This document shows positions 32,092 through 32,544 of a stretch of 32,544 nt of DNA, one piece after another. Position 1 is the first letter of the stretch, and every line of letters begins with the position of its first letter. The notes under the pieces are model-generated. The model worked only from the letters and a program-made list of their open reading frames with translations, searched no databases and was not told the DNA's origin. The stretch covers positions 1-32,544 of the forward strand of contig JBPCKZ010000184.1 of the NCBI GenBank assembly GCA_051003795.1. The letters are read 5' to 3'. The position numbers and the translations under genes were made by a program. The stretch comes from JALYXS01 sp051003795. GTDB taxonomy: Bacteria > Acidobacteriota > Terriglobia > Bryobacterales > Bryobacteraceae.

Positions 32092-32544
32092 CTACCGTGC
32101 CGGCGGCACGTTTAGAATCGGGTATCGTTTCCAATCTTTGTAATCGAAGTGCCACCACTCGGCCTCATACACCGTGAAACCTTGCTCCTCCATCGCGTCT
32201 CGCAGCAGCGCCCGGTTTCGTCGCTGCAAGCCGGTGCCGCCCGGATAATCCGCATGGGAACGCTCCGAGAATTCGTCATAGTCACCGGTCATTTCGACCG
32301 GCTTGCCGGTTGTAAAATCGACTAGGGTGAGATCCACCGCGCAGCCGCGATTGTGTCGCGAACCCGTTGCCGGATCCGCCACGAAAACGCGTTTCTCGAT
32401 CGGAGTTGCGTCCCAGAATATCTTTGTCACGTACCAGGGCCGGTACCCATCGTAAATCAGAAGACCATACCCAAGCCGCCGCAGGCTTCGTTGCGCTCGC
32501 ACCAGCGCTTTCGCGGCCGGGCGTTGCAGAAAAGCGCGCGGCGC
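32092..32544 (-). CDS. VanX-like D-alanyl-D-alanine dipeptidase (partial, cut by right edge)
   Basis: C-terminal part of an M15D zinc dipeptidase. Reading starts at the window edge with AFLQRPAAKALVRAQRSLRR, so the N-terminus lies outside; the GTG at 32502 is internal. Motifs: GLLIYDGYRPW, GSRHNRGCAVDLTL (zinc His and Asp of S-x-H-x-x-G-x-A-x-D) and EAEWWHFDY (catalytic Glu, zinc His). This enzyme hydrolyses D-Ala-D-Ala or related dipeptides. In the absence of visible VanH/VanA ligase genes, the most likely role is recycling or using cell-wall dipeptides rather than glycopeptide resistance. It is first in the visible minus-strand operon, followed by RraA at 9 bp. Confidence 0.88.
   Translation of the reverse strand, partial: APRAFLQRPAAKALVRAQRSLRRLGYGLLIYDGYRPWYVTKIFWDATPIEKRVFVADPATGSRHNRGCAVDLTLVDFTTGKPVEMTGDYDEFSERSHADYPGGTGLQRRNRALLRDAMEEQGFTVYEAEWWHFDYKDWKRYPILNVPPAR

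Noticed and set aside
32092..32544. VanX-like gene as a glycopeptide-resistance determinant
   Set aside because: No VanA/VanH-like genes in view; VanX-like dipeptidases are common outside resistance clusters.
1..32544. CRISPR array, tRNA/rRNA, transposase, phage or defence system
   Set aside because: Looked for on both strands; no regularly spaced repeats, RNA gene signatures or matching proteins were found.

Overview
The window looks like a chromosomal segment of an Acidobacteriota member, most like the Bryobacterales/'Candidatus Solibacter' group. This is inferred from family content and not from a marker gene. The signs are three very large Oar-type TonB-dependent receptors with an N-terminal carboxypeptidase-regulatory-like domain, a CRTAC1-type FG-GAP/ASPIC-UnbV protein, many exported enzymes, GC-rich coding DNA, and palindromic repeats with ends of the type TGTGGCGC...GCGCCACA. 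No rRNA, tRNA, CRISPR array, transposase, phage gene or defence gene was seen.

Layout. (1) 1-1224, minus: exported M28 metallopeptidase, cut by the left edge and broken by a one-base frameshift near 351. (2) 1277-7518, plus: a secreted beta-propeller/PHP-like metal hydrolase, then an Oar-type receptor. The receptor's 5' end is occupied by a palindromic repeat (4247-4341), and its barrel is interrupted by an in-frame TAA at 6874-6876. (3) 16364-7515, minus: a compact operon of Oar-type receptor, glutaminase-A-like DUF4965 protein, GH51-like alpha-L-arabinofuranosidase and an exported mannonate-dehydratase-like enolase-superfamily enzyme. It reads as a SusD-less glycan/glycoconjugate utilisation locus. 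(4) 16481-26225, plus: CRTAC1-like protein, third Oar-type receptor, two exported TPR proteins, an SSS-family sodium:solute symporter with a TTG start, and a 64-aa two-helix membrane protein. (5) 32544-26256, minus: VanX-like D-Ala-D-Ala dipeptidase (cut by the right edge), RraA-like protein, unrecognised exported protein, exported S41-like peptidase, exported LolA-like protein, alpha/beta hydrolase, and after a roughly 300-bp gap an exported duplicated-cupin protein.

How the genes may work together (inference): receptors take oligomers across the outer membrane, the exported hydrolases trim them in the periplasm, and the symporter takes products into the cytoplasm. The minus-strand block at the right may handle peptide or cell-wall fragments, since it holds a dipeptidase and a protease. 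The most notable signals are the two related palindromes lying at receptor 5' ends, the decayed first receptor, the four-gene receptor/GH operon, the CRTAC1-receptor-TPR-TPR-symporter-small-protein series, and altered catalytic motifs in the S41 peptidase and the esterase.
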